Shown here: piece by piece, positions 19,044-29,293 of the stretch
How the letters are laid out: every line of letters starts with the position of its first letter
Numbering within the stretch: position 1 is the first letter of the stretch
NCBI GenBank assembly: GCA_024707265.1
Contig: JANQAB010000008.1
Coordinates: 62,001-126,000 of the forward strand
Source: Sporocytophaga sp.
Lineage (GTDB): Bacteria; Bacteroidota; Bacteroidia; Cytophagales; Cytophagaceae
Reading direction: 5' to 3'
DNA length: 64,000 bases
Translations under genes and position numbers: made by a program
Notes under the pieces: generated by a model
What the model was told of the DNA's origin: nothing
What the model saw: only the letters and a program-made list of their open reading frames with translations
Database searches by the model: none

Positions 19044-20313
19044 ATGAAAGTTTTAATTCTAAGCACATTTGATACTTTTGGAGGGGCAGGAATTGCGGCC
19101 TTACGTCTTCATAAAGCTTTATTAAAAAGTGGTCTGAAGTCTGAAATGCTTGTTCAGGAAAAGAAAGCCAATAACCAAAATGTTTATAGCATTGCAAACT
19201 CCTGGGTTCAGAAGAAACTTGCATTGTTCCGATTTGCAGTAGACAGGTTACAATTTTCTTTTTATGAAAAAGATAAATCTGCCCGTTTTATTTTTTTCTC
19301 AAGCTGAATTAGGTGTTGATCTCAGTAATAATCCTCTTGTAAAGGAAGCAGATGTTATTCATCTTCATTGGATTAATTTTGGATTCCTCTCTTTAAACTC
19401 AATTCAAAAGCTGATAGCAACCGGTAAACCAATAATAATAACTCTTCACGATATGTGGACATTCACCGGTGGTTGCCATTACAGTAAAGATTGTACCAAC
19501 TATCTCAGAGCATGTGGCAATTGCCTTCCGTATTTAAAGCATCCTCATGAAACAGATTTGTCGAGAAAAGGGTGGAATAAGAAAGCGGAGGTTTTCGGTC
19601 ACAAAAATCTTACAATTGTTCCTTGCAGTGAATGGCTTGCTTCAAAAGCGAGACAAAGCAGTTTGCTGAAAAATAAAAAAGTAGTATCTGTTCCCAATCC
19701 GATAGATGTATCAGTCTTTAAACCGGAAGATAAAACTGTTGCCAGAAAGTTCTTTAACCTGAACCCTGATAAAAAATATATACTTTTTGCAGCAATGAAA
19801 GTAAGCGATGAAAGAAAGGGATTTGCTTTCTTCAAAAGTGGGCTGGAGTTATTGGCAAAACAACATTCAAATGATCTTCAGGATACAGAATTGCTAATTT
19901 TTGGTCTTTATGATGATCAGGATTTTGCAGGTATACCTTTTAAAATAAATAGCCTGGGAAGATTGTCAGATATTTCAACTATTGTTAAAGCATATTCTGC
20001 CGCATCTGTATTCGTTATCCCTTCTTTGGAGGATAATTTACCCAATACAGTAATGGAAGCATTGGCATGTGGGACACCTGTGGTTGGCTTTAATACAGGG
20101 GGAATTCCAGAAATGATAGAGCACCGTAAAACGGGTTATGTAGCAGATTATAAATCATCGGAAGACTTAGCGGCAGGTATTTATTGGACCATATTTCAGG
20201 CCCCCTATGAAACATTGGTTGCACAATCAAGGCAAAAGGCTGTTACTGATTATTCAGAAGTGTCTGTAGTAGAAAAATATTTTCGTTTATATCAGGAAGC
20301 AAAGGGAAACTAA
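19044..20313 (+). CDS. Glycosyltransferase family 4, frameshifted as sequenced
   Basis: The first frame runs from ATG 19044 and opens with LILSTFDTFGGAGIAALRLH, a strong GT4 start, but stops at 19307. The rest is open from 19264 to 20313 in another frame. Removing one T from the seven-T run at 19291-19297 joins them into a 422-aa enzyme reading ARFIFSQAELG across the junction. The later part holds TLHDMWTFTGGCHYS, PSLEDNLPNTVMEALACG (the EX7E region) and GFNTGGIPEM. It is the last gene of the island and is followed at once by a strong terminator. Confidence 0.85.
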
Positions 20314-20319
20314 CTTTAA

Positions 20320-20364
20320 TTAAAATGAATAAGGCACTTAAATCAAGTGCCTTATTCATTTTAA
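20320..20364. terminator. Strong bidirectional terminator closing the glycan island
   Basis: A perfect 20-bp inverted repeat with a 5-nt loop (stem core AATAAGGCACTT) lies between convergent genes. It is long and AT-rich at the base, so it can end transcription from both sides. Confidence 0.85.
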
Positions 20365-20365
20365 A

Positions 20366-22786
20366 TTATTCTTTCCTTTTTATTGAAGAGGAGAGCTGGA
20401 CTCCAAGTAATCCAACTATCGATAATACTAAAATCCAGGATCCTATTCTTGAAATCTTTGAACCTGTAATATAAGAAGTAGGTTCAAATTTAAATGAAAC
20501 GGTGTGTTCTCCTGCAGGAATATTCAAAGCACGGAGAATGTAATTTACTCTGATATGCTCTACAGGTTTGTCATCAATATAAGCATTCCAGCCTGGTTGA
20601 TAGTAAACATCTGAGAAAACAACCAATTGATCCTTCTTTGATTTTGATTCAAATGTAAGATGGTTAGGATGGTAATCTTTAAGTACAATAGAAGCTGTGG
20701 TGTCGATTGAAAGATTTAAATCCTTTACATAGCTTTCAAATTTCTTATCTACAATAGCAGTTCTGGAAGGATCAAAATTATTTAATCCTTTAAGTTCTTC
20801 ATCAGGATTCGGAACAATCCTAACGCTATCGACAGCCCAGGCATTTCCTAAAGCGCCAGGATTTCTTTGTACCATTGGCTGGTTGCTTTGCTTGTCAGGT
20901 ACAATAAAGTATCTGGTATTAAGCATATTTAATACCGCCATATTGTTTTTGCTCAAATGTGCGTCAATAAGATCCTGGTATCTTCCCAGCTTTATCGCAC
21001 TATAACCTCCTACAGATTTGTGAAAATAAGAGGTGATTGCATCTGCAAAGGGATTGGTCGTTACATTGAAAACTCTGAAATATGGATCCTTGTCCTGACC
21101 AATCATATCATCAGCAGGGCTTGGGACAAATATAGTTTCTGCAAAATTTTGCTTGTTTTTAAAATCTTTTGAGTTCAGATATCTTTTATCTACAGTCCAA
21201 AGATCAACAAGGATAAGAACAGCCAATATAATATAAAATATATTCTCCTTTAATTTATCATTAATAACAGCCCAAATCATACCGGCAGCTGCTGTTATAA
21301 AAAACAATGATCTAAATGCATCCATTCTTAAAACAGAAGCACGGTCCTCTTTTAATGAATCAATCAACCACGTTGGAAGCTGAGCATCAGAAGCTCCGTT
21401 AAAGTCAAAGAACGCACCGCCTAAAATGGCAAAGAAAAGCGCCAGTCCACCGGTAATACCGAAAGCGATTTTAAGTCCTTTCATTATTTCTTCTTTTGAA
21501 AGCTCGCTATCCAATATTTTTTTCAATACAACAAAACCAAGCAGAGGGAAGGTTATTTCTGCAACTGATAGAATCATAGTAACACTTCTGAATTTATTAT
21601 AAAGTGGTACATAGTCGAAGAACAGGTCTGTAAGCAATTCAAAATTTTTCCCCCAAGAAAGCATAATGGATAGTATAGTCACAGGGATGATCCACCATTT
21701 CAATGGTCCCTTTATAAGAACCAATCCCAATACAAATAAGAAGCAGATGATGGCACCAAAATATATTGGTCCTGAAGTAAATGGCTGGTCACCCCAGTAC
21801 ATTGGCATACTTTCAATGTATTCCTTCGCCTGACTTTTAGCGATTCCATTATTAACCATGGTTTTGAAAGTCTCGGATCCGGTGCTTAACTGTTCGTTTG
21901 AACTGCCCCCATAGAATGATGGAATGAGTATGGTCATGGTTTCTGTTATACCATTGCTCCAGCTTAGCGCATATTCCTTATCTAGTCCGGTTCCTTGGTC
22001 TTTTTTAGCCAATAAATCAGAACCACCTCTGGGGGTTGCTTTCGAATACTCAGACATTGTCCATAGTCTGGCAACATTAGGTGCAATACTTATGATAGTA
22101 CAGAAGAAGAGTACAACAGAGCCAATTAAAAATCTTTTGAGATTATTTCCTTTCAAAGCATAGATAAACTCAGCGATGATTATGAAAATTACCATGATCA
22201 ACAGATAATAGGTAATCTGTACGTGGCCATAATATATCTGGAGTGATAAAGATGCAATTGTTAATGCTGCTCCGGTGATCATATTTTTGCGGTATGTTAA
22301 TACAATACCCGCAATAACAGGGGCCATCAGCATCATGTCATAAACTTTATTAATATGCCCGGCTTCTATACTTATTAAATTGTAACTGGAGAAAGTATAA
22401 GCCAGCGCACCTGCAAAGCAAAGCCATACATTTAATCCGAATACATGCAAAAGAATGTAGAAACCTGTGAATCCGAACAGACAAAGAAGTACCGGGTTAG
22501 GTATAAAACTGTTCAAAAAGGTATTGACATAGTTAAGCACATTGGCTCCTGCTCCTCTCCAAACCGGCATTCCACTGAAGGTGCTGTTTGACCATAAAAT
22601 TTCCTCATTGGAGCTTTTGGCAAAATCGGAAGATTCCTTTATAGCTCCAAGTGTTTGAATCATATCATTTTGAGCCAGGCTTTTACCATTCAGGTAAGGG
22701 GAAAAATAAACCAAGGTGATGATTAAAAATATGACGAATGCTATAAGGTGCGGTAAAACCTTTATTTTAAAGTTGTTTATATTCAT
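20366..22786 (-). CDS. YfhO-family large membrane protein
   Basis: This 806-aa protein has an N-terminal membrane domain with many hydrophobic helices, similar to the GT-C fold, and a C-terminal extracytoplasmic domain that ends with one more membrane segment and SSSIKRKE. The C-terminal part holds VFSDVYYQPGWNAYIDDKPV and LNIPAGEHTVSFKFEP, typical of YfhO proteins. Firmicute YfhO homologues act on lipoteichoic-acid glycosylation; the role in Bacteroidota is unknown but a lipid-linked sugar transferase is plausible. An exact TAnnTTTG promoter element lies upstream (22822-22829). Confidence 0.85.
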   Translation of the reverse strand: MNINNFKIKVLPHLIAFVIFLIITLVYFSPYLNGKSLAQNDMIQTLGAIKESSDFAKSSNEEILWSNSTFSGMPVWRGAGANVLNYVNTFLNSFIPNPVLLCLFGFTGFYILLHVFGLNVWLCFAGALAYTFSSYNLISIEAGHINKVYDMMLMAPVIAGIVLTYRKNMITGAALTIASLSLQIYYGHVQITYYLLIMVIFIIIAEFIYALKGNNLKRFLIGSVVLFFCTIISIAPNVARLWTMSEYSKATPRGGSDLLAKKDQGTGLDKEYALSWSNGITETMTILIPSFYGGSSNEQLSTGSETFKTMVNNGIAKSQAKEYIESMPMYWGDQPFTSGPIYFGAIICFLFVLGLVLIKGPLKWWIIPVTILSIMLSWGKNFELLTDLFFDYVPLYNKFRSVTMILSVAEITFPLLGFVVLKKILDSELSKEEIMKGLKIAFGITGGLALFFAILGGAFFDFNGASDAQLPTWLIDSLKEDRASVLRMDAFRSLFFITAAAGMIWAVINDKLKENIFYIILAVLILVDLWTVDKRYLNSKDFKNKQNFAETIFVPSPADDMIGQDKDPYFRVFNVTTNPFADAITSYFHKSVGGYSAIKLGRYQDLIDAHLSKNNMAVLNMLNTRYFIVPDKQSNQPMVQRNPGALGNAWAVDSVRIVPNPDEELKGLNNFDPSRTAIVDKKFESYVKDLNLSIDTTASIVLKDYHPNHLTFESKSKKDQLVVFSDVYYQPGWNAYIDDKPVEHIRVNYILRALNIPAGEHTVSFKFEPTSYITGSKISRIGSWILVLSIVGLLGVQLSSSIKRKE

Positions 22787-22821
22787 GTGGCTTCTATTGA
22801 AAAATTATTTTTAAACCACTG

Positions 22822-22829
22822 CAAATATA
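22822..22829 (-). promoter_or_regulatory. Bacteroidota -7 promoter element (TAnnTTTG) for yfhO
   Basis: The minus strand reads TATATTTG here, about 36 bp upstream of the ATG at 22786. It matches the Bacteroidota primary sigma factor consensus exactly. Confidence 0.6.
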
Positions 22830-22971
22830 TATTAATTCTCCTATTCCTTCCATATTATCCCAATTTAGCATCTGCCAAAATTATATTATGTATTTAAAAA
22901 GAAGAATGAGTCGATAGAAATTTATAAGGTGTAAGCAGGGGGCTAAGGGAGCGGGGAAGCTATAAGTCAAA

Positions 22972-23286
22972 TTACCTTTTAGTGATGATTTTAGATTTAA
23001 TAGGAGTTATTTTTTTGCGATTTCTCGATGAGTCTTTGCGGGTAACATTCAATTCATCTAGTTCTGAAGAAGGAGAAGAGATTTTAGGAGAAAAAAATAT
23101 AGAAAAAACAAAAATTGAAATTAAAGATACGGCTATGGTAAGGTTATTAAATCGATTTAATTTCAAATAAACAGGCTTTTTATGGAGGGTATCATAAATT
23201 TTATCCCAAGCATATGGATCCGGAGAGGTTTCCATCTCCTCCAGCTTATTTTTAATCAGCTCATATTTTGGATCTAGCTTTTCCAT
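22972..23286 (-). CDS. Small single-pass membrane protein, unknown
   Basis: I do not recognise this 104-aa protein. Its N-terminal 45 residues are soluble and charged (MEKLDPKYELIKNKLEEMET), then a single hydrophobic helix spans about 47-66 (TIAVSLISIFVFSIFF), and a Lys/Arg/Ser-rich tail follows. The layout, with SPDPYAWDKIYDTLHKKP before the membrane helix, resembles the N-termini of Bacteroidota anti-sigma-like or PorT-associated outer-envelope proteins, which are usually far longer. It may be a truncated relic. A seven-T run lies within its 3' part, but neither removing nor adding a T extends the frame. Confidence 0.5.
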   Translation of the reverse strand: MEKLDPKYELIKNKLEEMETSPDPYAWDKIYDTLHKKPVYLKLNRFNNLTIAVSLISIFVFSIFFSPKISSPSSELDELNVTRKDSSRNRKKITPIKSKIITKR

Positions 23287-23516
23287 TCCCTATTTAGGGT
23301 AAATCTTTTAAAAGTAAATTTTATTTTTAAAAAAGTGAACAATCAAAAAAGATGTCAGGTTCTCTTTAATTAAAACTCCTTATTACTAGATACTTTTTTT
23401 GCGAAAAAGGTTGTATAGGAAGAATAAAGTTTTACCTAAAAATGAAAAAGTAGCTACAATTCAATTAATCAACTGAAAATTACTTCTTAAATTCTGACAG
23501 AATTCAAGGTATTTCT

Positions 23517-23524
23517 TAATTTTG
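23517..23524 (+). promoter_or_regulatory. Bacteroidota -7 promoter element for ffh
   Basis: TAATTTTG, an exact TAnnTTTG match, lies 22 bp upstream of the ffh ATG, with a TTCTG-like -33 region about 20 bp further up. Confidence 0.6.
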
Positions 23525-23545
23525 TGGTTTCATTACTGATAAAAT

Positions 23546-24872
23546 ATGTTCGAAAGTTTAAGTTCAAAAATTGATAAAGCCTTAAAAACGCTTAAGGGGC
23601 AGGGCAAAATAACTGAAATTAACGTAGCTTCTACGGTTAAGGAAATCAGAAAGGCGCTTATCGATGCCGACGTAAATTATAAGGTTGCAAAATCTGTAAC
23701 AGATAGTATCAGAGAAAAAGCATTAGGCCGAGAGGTTCTTATCGCTGTTTCTCCAGGGCAGCTTCTCGTTAAAATTGTCAGTGAGGAGCTTACCGAACTG
23801 ATGGGAGGGACCAAAGAGGATATCAACACGAAAGGGGATCCGGCTGTCATTCTAATTGCTGGTTTACAAGGATCAGGTAAAACAACTTTCTCTGCTAAAC
23901 TTGCCAGCTATTTAAAAAAACAGAATAAGAATGTATTACTGGCTGCTTGTGATATTTATAGACCAGCGGCTATTGACCAGCTTAAAGTTCTTGGAGAGCA
24001 GGTAGGTGTGGAGGTTTATTCAGAACCTGAAAATAAAAATGCAGTTCAGATTGCTAAAAATGCAATTGAACATGGTAAAAAGAATAATAAAAAAATTGTA
24101 ATCGTCGATACTGCGGGTCGTCTTGCAATAGATGAGCAAATGATGAAGGAAATTGAGGAGGTAAAAGCCTCTGTTAATCCTTCTGAAACTCTTTTTGTTG
24201 TCGATTCAATGACTGGTCAGGATGCTGTGAATACTGCTAAAACCTTCAATGAACGGTTGAATTTTGACGGTGTTGTTCTTACCAAATTAGACGGCGATAC
24301 CAGAGGTGGTGCTGCTTTATCAATCAGGGCAGTTGTGGACAAGCCAATAAAATTCATCAGTACAGGTGAGAAAATGGAGGCATTAGACCTTTTCTATCCT
24401 GACCGTATGGCTCAAAGAATCCTGGGAATGGGAGACGTGATTTCACTTGTTGAAAGAGCCCAGCAGGTTTTTGATGAAGAAGAAGCAAAAAAGCTGAATC
24501 AGAAAATAAGAAAAAAATCAGTTTAGCTTTGATGACTTTTTAGCCCAGATCCAGCAGATTAAGAAGATGGGTAGTATTAAGGATCTGGTCGGGATGATTC
24601 CTGGTATGAATAAAATGATGAAGGATATAGATATTGATGATAATGCATTTAAACCTATTGAAGCTATCATTAGAGCTATGACCCTGGAGGAAAGAGAGAA
24701 TCCGGATATTATCAATGGAAGCAGAAGAAAGAGGATTGCAGATGGTAGCGGAACAACTATTCAGCAGGTTAATAATCTTATCAAGCAATTCTCTGATATG
24801 AGAAAGCTTATGAAGAATATGAATAAGATGGGGAAAAAGGGAATGCCTAATATGAATGCATTAGGAAGATAA
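23546..24872 (+). CDS. ffh: Signal recognition particle protein, frameshifted as sequenced
   Basis: Ffh binds 4.5S RNA and signal sequences and, with FtsY, targets nascent membrane proteins to the translocon. The N and G domains are intact in the first frame: LQGSGKTTFSAKL is the P-loop, DTAGR is G3 and LTKLDGD is G4. This frame ends at 24526 after EEEAKKLNQKIRKK. The methionine-rich M domain (MGSIKDLVGMIPGMNKMM) continues in another frame to 24872. Deleting one A from the A7 run at 24511-24517 yields a 441-aa protein reading KNQFSFDDFLAQ across the join. As ffh is essential, a sequencing error is the likely cause. Confidence 0.93.
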
Positions 24873-24890
24873 TAGAACGGTAAATTTATA

Positions 24891-24934
24891 AAAATAGAAA
24901 GGGACTCTCAATAATCAGAGTCCCTTTCTATTTT
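24891..24934. terminator. Bidirectional terminator after ffh
   Basis: A perfect 18-bp stem with an 8-nt loop (core AAAGGGACTCT) separates convergent genes, with A and T tracts at either end of the stem. Confidence 0.85.
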
Positions 24935-24957
24935 ATAAAAAAGCCTTAAAGTTAAAA

Positions 24958-25977
24958 CTATTGTTCAAGTGCTTGAACTTTTGCCATCCTGTTTCTTAAG
25001 ATTCTGGTATACTTTAATGCCAGTTTAACATTATAATCTTCATAAGCCTTTTGGGCCCATTTCATTGCTGAATCAAGGTCACCGTTTATTTCATGAATAA
25101 TTGCATAATTATAAGCTGCTCTTCCCGCAATTTTTGGGTCAGAATTTGAACTTTCACTTTTCCAGACCTCTGCTGCGCCTTCCCAATTACCGGCTCTGGC
25201 TTTTCTCGTAGCAATTTTTAAAGCATTGTTACCCCTGATATAATAATCTCTTGAAACTCGGGTCCAAAATGGAAGGAGCCTGTCTGCATAAATGGTACCG
25301 GATTCTCTACCCAAACGTGTTACTATTTCTTTCCTGTTTACTAATGCTTTTACGGCTTCCATCGGATTTACTCCCTGGCTATGAGAGACAAAGCTTCGAT
25401 CAAGATGACATTCATCCATGATAACCATTGAGCCTTGTGGATCATAAATTCGCCACCCTGTTTTTACAAGAGTATTTAATGTCGCCTTATGGACAATTCC
25501 TGGTACATTTCCCAATGGAGTAGAAATTGTTGTATTGGCTACGTTCACAGCCAGTTTTGTATCCGTGTCAAAAAATTCAAGTGATAAAATTGCATCAACT
25601 TGATAGGCTTGACAAAGCTGAGATACAGTTTGAAGAGGCAGTGAATTTGGAAAAACTCCGGCCCCCAGAGTTTTAAGATCATTTTTATCGATGAAAACCA
25701 GATTGAATCGATCTCCTGCTAGCTCATTTTGAAGAGCTGTGATGCTTGCATCGGCCCCTTCTTTGTCCATATTTACCCCTTCAAGAGTCAACAACTTTTC
25801 TAAATCATCCAAAGGTTTGGTCTTATCAGCGGGCAACGTTCTGTTTATTACTCCAAGCTTTTTGATAGAAGGGTGTACCCTAACAACAGAGGGCTCAAGT
25901 ACATTCATTGTAATAATGCCCTTTTTGCTACAGGCTGAAGTTAAGGCCAGTGCAAAAAGTAGGTAAATGGTTCTCAT
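24958..25977 (-). CDS. DUF6340-family lipoprotein
   Basis: This 339-aa protein starts with a hydrophobic signal ending in a lipobox-like TSAC, so it is probably lipid-anchored. The opening region KKLGVINRTLPADKTKP and the YQVDAILSLEFFDTD segment match the DUF6340 group of Bacteroidota. The C-terminal third (KAGNWEGAAEVWK, AAYNYAIIHEINGDLDSAMKWAQKAYE) resembles TPR-like helical repeats. The function of the family is unknown. It is monocistronic and convergent with ffh. Confidence 0.7.
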   Translation of the reverse strand: MRTIYLLFALALTSACSKKGIITMNVLEPSVVRVHPSIKKLGVINRTLPADKTKPLDDLEKLLTLEGVNMDKEGADASITALQNELAGDRFNLVFIDKNDLKTLGAGVFPNSLPLQTVSQLCQAYQVDAILSLEFFDTDTKLAVNVANTTISTPLGNVPGIVHKATLNTLVKTGWRIYDPQGSMVIMDECHLDRSFVSHSQGVNPMEAVKALVNRKEIVTRLGRESGTIYADRLLPFWTRVSRDYYIRGNNALKIATRKARAGNWEGAAEVWKSESSNSDPKIAGRAAYNYAIIHEINGDLDSAMKWAQKAYEDYNVKLALKYTRILRNRMAKVQALEQ

Positions 25978-26097
25978 TGATAAGCAAAGGTTTAAAGGAA
26001 AGGTATTGGTAAATCTACATTTAGTTGACTAAAAAGTAAATACGACGGATTGAAGAATAGGTTAGCTGGTAATCTTAAAAAGCGATGGTGTAAAATA

Positions 26098-26126
26098 AAA
26101 CAGGCTGCTTTAGGGGCAGCCTGTTT
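26098..26126 (-). terminator. Rho-independent terminator after pdhB
   Basis: On the minus strand the stem ACAGGCTGC pairs with GCAGCCTGT around a short loop and is followed by TTTTATTTT. It lies 23 bp after the pdhB stop codon. Confidence 0.8.
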
Positions 26127-26148
26127 ATTATATATGACAGAAAAGCAC

Positions 26149-27126
26149 CTATCTGTATAACACAGACTTTACAGCTTCTACAGTTCTCTTAACGTTAGGA
26201 AGAATTACTTCAATTAGAGTTGGTGCATATGGAAGAGGAAGATCTCTGTTGGTAACCCTTCCAATTGGAGCATCGAGGTAGTCAAATGCATATCTTTGTA
26301 CGTGATAAGCAATTTCAGATGAAATACTCGCAAGTGGCCATGCTTCTTCAACTATAACTAATCTGTTCGTTTTTTTAACAGATTCTACAACTGTTTTATA
26401 ATCAATTGGTCTTACAGTTCTTAAGTCTATAACTTCAGCAGAAATACCCTCTTTAGCCAGTTCCTGGGCAGCATTAAGTGCAACTTTCATAAACTTACCA
26501 AATGAAACGATAGTAACATCAGTTCCTTCTCTTTTTATATCAGCTGTACCAATTGGAGTAAGATATTCACCTTCCGGAACCTCACCTTTATCTCCGTACA
26601 TCAATTCAGATTCCATGAAAATAACCGGATCATTATCTCTGATAGAAGCTTTTAATAGTCCTTTTGCATCTGCGGGAGTAAAAGGAACTACTACTTTAAG
26701 TCCCGGGCAGTTTGCATACCAGTTTTCAAAGTTCTGACTATGTTGAGAGCTAAGCATACCTGCATTTCCTGTTGGTCCTCTGAAAACCATAGGAGCGGAA
26801 TATTGCCCGCCTGACATTGACATTAGTTTTGCTGCACTATTGATAATCTGGTCAATAGCGACAAGAGAAAAGTTGAATGTCATAAATTCCACGATTGGTC
26901 TCAAACCGTTCATGGCAGCTCCTACACCGATACCAGCAAAACCAAGCTCTGCTATAGGAGTGTCAATAACTCTTTTGGGGCCAAACTCGTCAAGCATTCC
27001 CTGACTCACTTTATATGCACCATTGTATTCAGCCACTTCTTCACCCATAAGAAACACTTTATCATCTCTTCTCATTTCTTCAGACATGGCTTCTCTTAAG
27101 GCTTCTCTAAATTGAATCTCTCTCAT
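26149..27126 (-). CDS. pdhB: Pyruvate dehydrogenase E1 component subunit beta
   Basis: The beta subunit of the E1 decarboxylase supports thiamine-diphosphate-dependent conversion of pyruvate for the PDH complex. The 325-aa length is normal. Motifs include the N-terminal [50 protein letters not shown] with the TPP-activating Glu, [20 protein letters not shown], and a C-terminal [15 protein letters not shown] transketolase segment. No alpha or E2 gene is adjacent, so the complex is encoded in separate loci. A branched-chain 2-oxoacid E1 beta cannot be fully excluded. Confidence 0.9.
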   Translation of the reverse strand: MREIQFREALREAMSEEMRRDDKVFLMGEEVAEYNGAYKVSQGMLDEFGPKRVIDTPIAELGFAGIGVGAAMNGLRPIVEFMTFNFSLVAIDQIINSAAKLMSMSGGQYSAPMVFRGPTGNAGMLSSQHSQNFENWYANCPGLKVVVPFTPADAKGLLKASIRDNDPVIFMESELMYGDKGEVPEGEYLTPIGTADIKREGTDVTIVSFGKFMKVALNAAQELAKEGISAEVIDLRTVRPIDYKTVVESVKKTNRLVIVEEAWPLASISSEIAYHVQRYAFDYLDAPIGRVTNRDLPLPYAPTLIEVILPNVKRTVEAVKSVLYR

Positions 27127-27146
27127 AGTTACTAAAATGTTTGCAA

Positions 27147-27154
27147 CAAAAATA
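27147..27154 (-). promoter_or_regulatory. Bacteroidota -7 promoter element for pdhB
   Basis: TATTTTTG on the minus strand is an exact TAnnTTTG match about 20 bp upstream of the ATG at 27126. Confidence 0.6.
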
Positions 27155-27307
27155 AAAATTTAAGGATTTAAAACCCAATAAAATAACAAAAAGGTTATAA
27201 ACATTTGGAGATACTTTTTGAGAATTTTTACAAGATATAGGGATTCAGAGATGATGAAAAGGTGGTTACTTTATAAGTATTTGTAAATAAGAGAGGTGTG
27301 GGTTTGC

Positions 27308-27340
27308 AAAAAAAAGGCCACCATTTCTGGCGGCCCTTTT
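27308..27340 (-). terminator. Rho-independent terminator after the OmpA/TPR lipoprotein
   Basis: On the minus strand GGCCGCC pairs with GGTGGCC (one G-U pair) around a 6-nt loop and is followed by eight T. It starts 18 bp after the stop codon. Confidence 0.8.
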
Positions 27341-27358
27341 CAGTTTTCCACTTTATGC

Positions 27359-29173
27359 TTATTTAATAGCATTCTTAAAGTTTTCTGAGTTTTGATACTC
27401 AAGGAATTCTACATCGTTAAGTGCTTTTTCAGTTAGTTTGCTATCTAATTGAACTGCTCTCTTAAGATTCTTAGTAAGATTTCCTTCATCTTTCAATCTT
27501 GCAGCTGTAACCGCACTTAGGTAATACCCCCATGCATTTTTATCGTTACCTGCAGTAACAGCTTCAAAGCCATTTTTTGCTGCTTCGAAGTTTCTGCTCA
27601 AAAGATTCGCTAAAGCCAAGTTGTATAGAACTTCATTGGTTTCGTTTGCTTTTGAAAGGCTTTGGATAGCATCGTTGTATTTTGCTTGTTTAATTTCCAA
27701 CGTTCCTTTTACAGCATTAATACCTTTCTTAAGTTCAGTAGAAGCTTGTAATGCGTCAGCTTTTTGAATTTCAGCAGTCGCCTGATCTTTCAATCCTTTT
27801 ATTAGGTAAGCCACAGCAAGGTTTGTACGAGCCTCAGCATTGTCTTTAATTTTTAAAGAAAGCTCAAGTTGGTTGATTGCTTTGTCTGCATTAGCAATTC
27901 TGGTTCCATTGTCAATAGCTTTTGCTGCCATTTCAAGATATACAGCTCCAAGGTTGTTGTGGGCATCCCATGTATCTTGTTTTTTAATTAAAGCTGTATA
28001 GACTGCTTCTTTCTCAGTTAATATAGGAGTAAGAGTTGCTGCATAGGCTAACTCGTTGTAGTTAAGAGTATCTGCATTTAAACCTTTTTCAGAGATTTCT
28101 TTAGCCAAAAGAGAAATCTGAAGATCAGTTTTCTTTGGTTTTACAGTTAAGATCTCAGTTTTAGCAGTTCTTAATTCTGGATAGACTTTTGTGATCAGTT
28201 TTTTGAAAGATTTCAGTTTTTCAAGTTCTTTTTCTTTATCAAGGAAAGAGCTTGAACCATTGATTATTCCTAAAACTTCAGATTTCTCTTCAGCAGAAAG
28301 AGCAGTTGTAGAATCTAATCTTGCTTTTAAAGGTTCCCAATCCTGGAATACACTCTTAGTTACAAAGTTGATAGAATCAATTACGTTTTTCTGGTTGAAA
28401 TACTTCATTCTGTCTTTGTAGTATTTCTCAATAACCTTAGCTCTTTCTTCAGCCAGTTTTGAGTTTTTAGCCTCTGTACCTTCAGGTGAGTGGTATCCGA
28501 TAATTGTTACAGTTCTTGTCGCATTTTTCTTTGCTAAGAATGCATCAAGGTTTTTAGCTTCAGAACCTTTGGTTTCCTTGTTTGTTAGTTTCGCGCTTCC
28601 TTGCTCAAAATAGAAACCTACATTAACAGGTATTAACTCTTCTTTATTGTTATACCCATGCTCAGCATAAGCTGAATAATAGATATCTTTTACAAGTCTG
28701 GAGGTTGTGATCAAACCTTTTGCAACTGGCATTTCTGCAGAGCTTTTTGATTTGCTTTTGGTAATATTTGATGCAGTTCCAACTACAACAAGATCACCAT
28801 TCCCGATTTCTGGTTTATAACCAAACGAAAAAGCTTTGCTTACTTTTGGTTGTTCTGTTTTTGCGTTCGGGAAATCAGTAGATTTAAATTCTACATCTGC
28901 AAGGTTAATTTTTTGATCTCCGTATTTGTAAGCAGTATTTAAGGTGTAAATTTTGTTCTTCTTAAGCATCTTAAGAGGAAGGGAGGCTGAAAGGTCAAAT
29001 TTAACACTGTCACCATGTACCTCCAAAGGAGAAGGGGTCACAGTCAATTGTTGGTCTTTTGCCATTTTTACCATTTGCTTCAGGGCACAGCCATCTAAAA
29101 GCAAAACACCAGTCAAAAGCAATGCAACAGGAGCTTTTTTAGTCAAGGTCATATTAAAAGTGTTTAATTTCAT
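27359..29173 (-). CDS. OmpA-like/TPR lipoprotein
   Basis: The 604-aa protein begins with a lipoprotein signal (PVALLLTGVLLLDGC) with the lipobox Cys near residue 29. A beta-rich N-terminal region follows. Residues about 185-260 carry an OmpA-like segment (YFEQGSAKLTNKE, TVTIIGYHSPEG, LAEERAKVIEKYYKD) that normally binds peptidoglycan. The C-terminal third contains several TPR-like helix pairs (AHNNLGAVYLEMA, AEARTNLAVAYLIKG). It is probably outer-membrane anchored and tethered to the cell wall. A TATTTTCG element lies just upstream, a near match to the -7 consensus. Confidence 0.75.
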   Translation of the reverse strand: MKLNTFNMTLTKKAPVALLLTGVLLLDGCALKQMVKMAKDQQLTVTPSPLEVHGDSVKFDLSASLPLKMLKKNKIYTLNTAYKYGDQKINLADVEFKSTDFPNAKTEQPKVSKAFSFGYKPEIGNGDLVVVGTASNITKSKSKSSAEMPVAKGLITTSRLVKDIYYSAYAEHGYNNKEELIPVNVGFYFEQGSAKLTNKETKGSEAKNLDAFLAKKNATRTVTIIGYHSPEGTEAKNSKLAEERAKVIEKYYKDRMKYFNQKNVIDSINFVTKSVFQDWEPLKARLDSTTALSAEEKSEVLGIINGSSSFLDKEKELEKLKSFKKLITKVYPELRTAKTEILTVKPKKTDLQISLLAKEISEKGLNADTLNYNELAYAATLTPILTEKEAVYTALIKKQDTWDAHNNLGAVYLEMAAKAIDNGTRIANADKAINQLELSLKIKDNAEARTNLAVAYLIKGLKDQATAEIQKADALQASTELKKGINAVKGTLEIKQAKYNDAIQSLSKANETNEVLYNLALANLLSRNFEAAKNGFEAVTAGNDKNAWGYYLSAVTAARLKDEGNLTKNLKRAVQLDSKLTEKALNDVEFLEYQNSENFKNAIK

Positions 29174-29261
29174 CGTTGCGAAAATATCGTTATAATTTAA
29201 TTAATACAACATCTTCTTTAGGAAATTTTTCTACTTATTCCAAGTTTTCAAATATTTTTAT

Positions 29262-29269
29262 TATATTTG
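29262..29269 (+). promoter_or_regulatory. Bacteroidota -7 promoter element for the PspC-like gene
   Basis: TATATTTG is an exact TAnnTTTG match, 24 bp upstream of the ATG at 29294. Confidence 0.6.
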
Positions 29270-29293
29270 GAATAGGTCAATAAAGATCACTAT

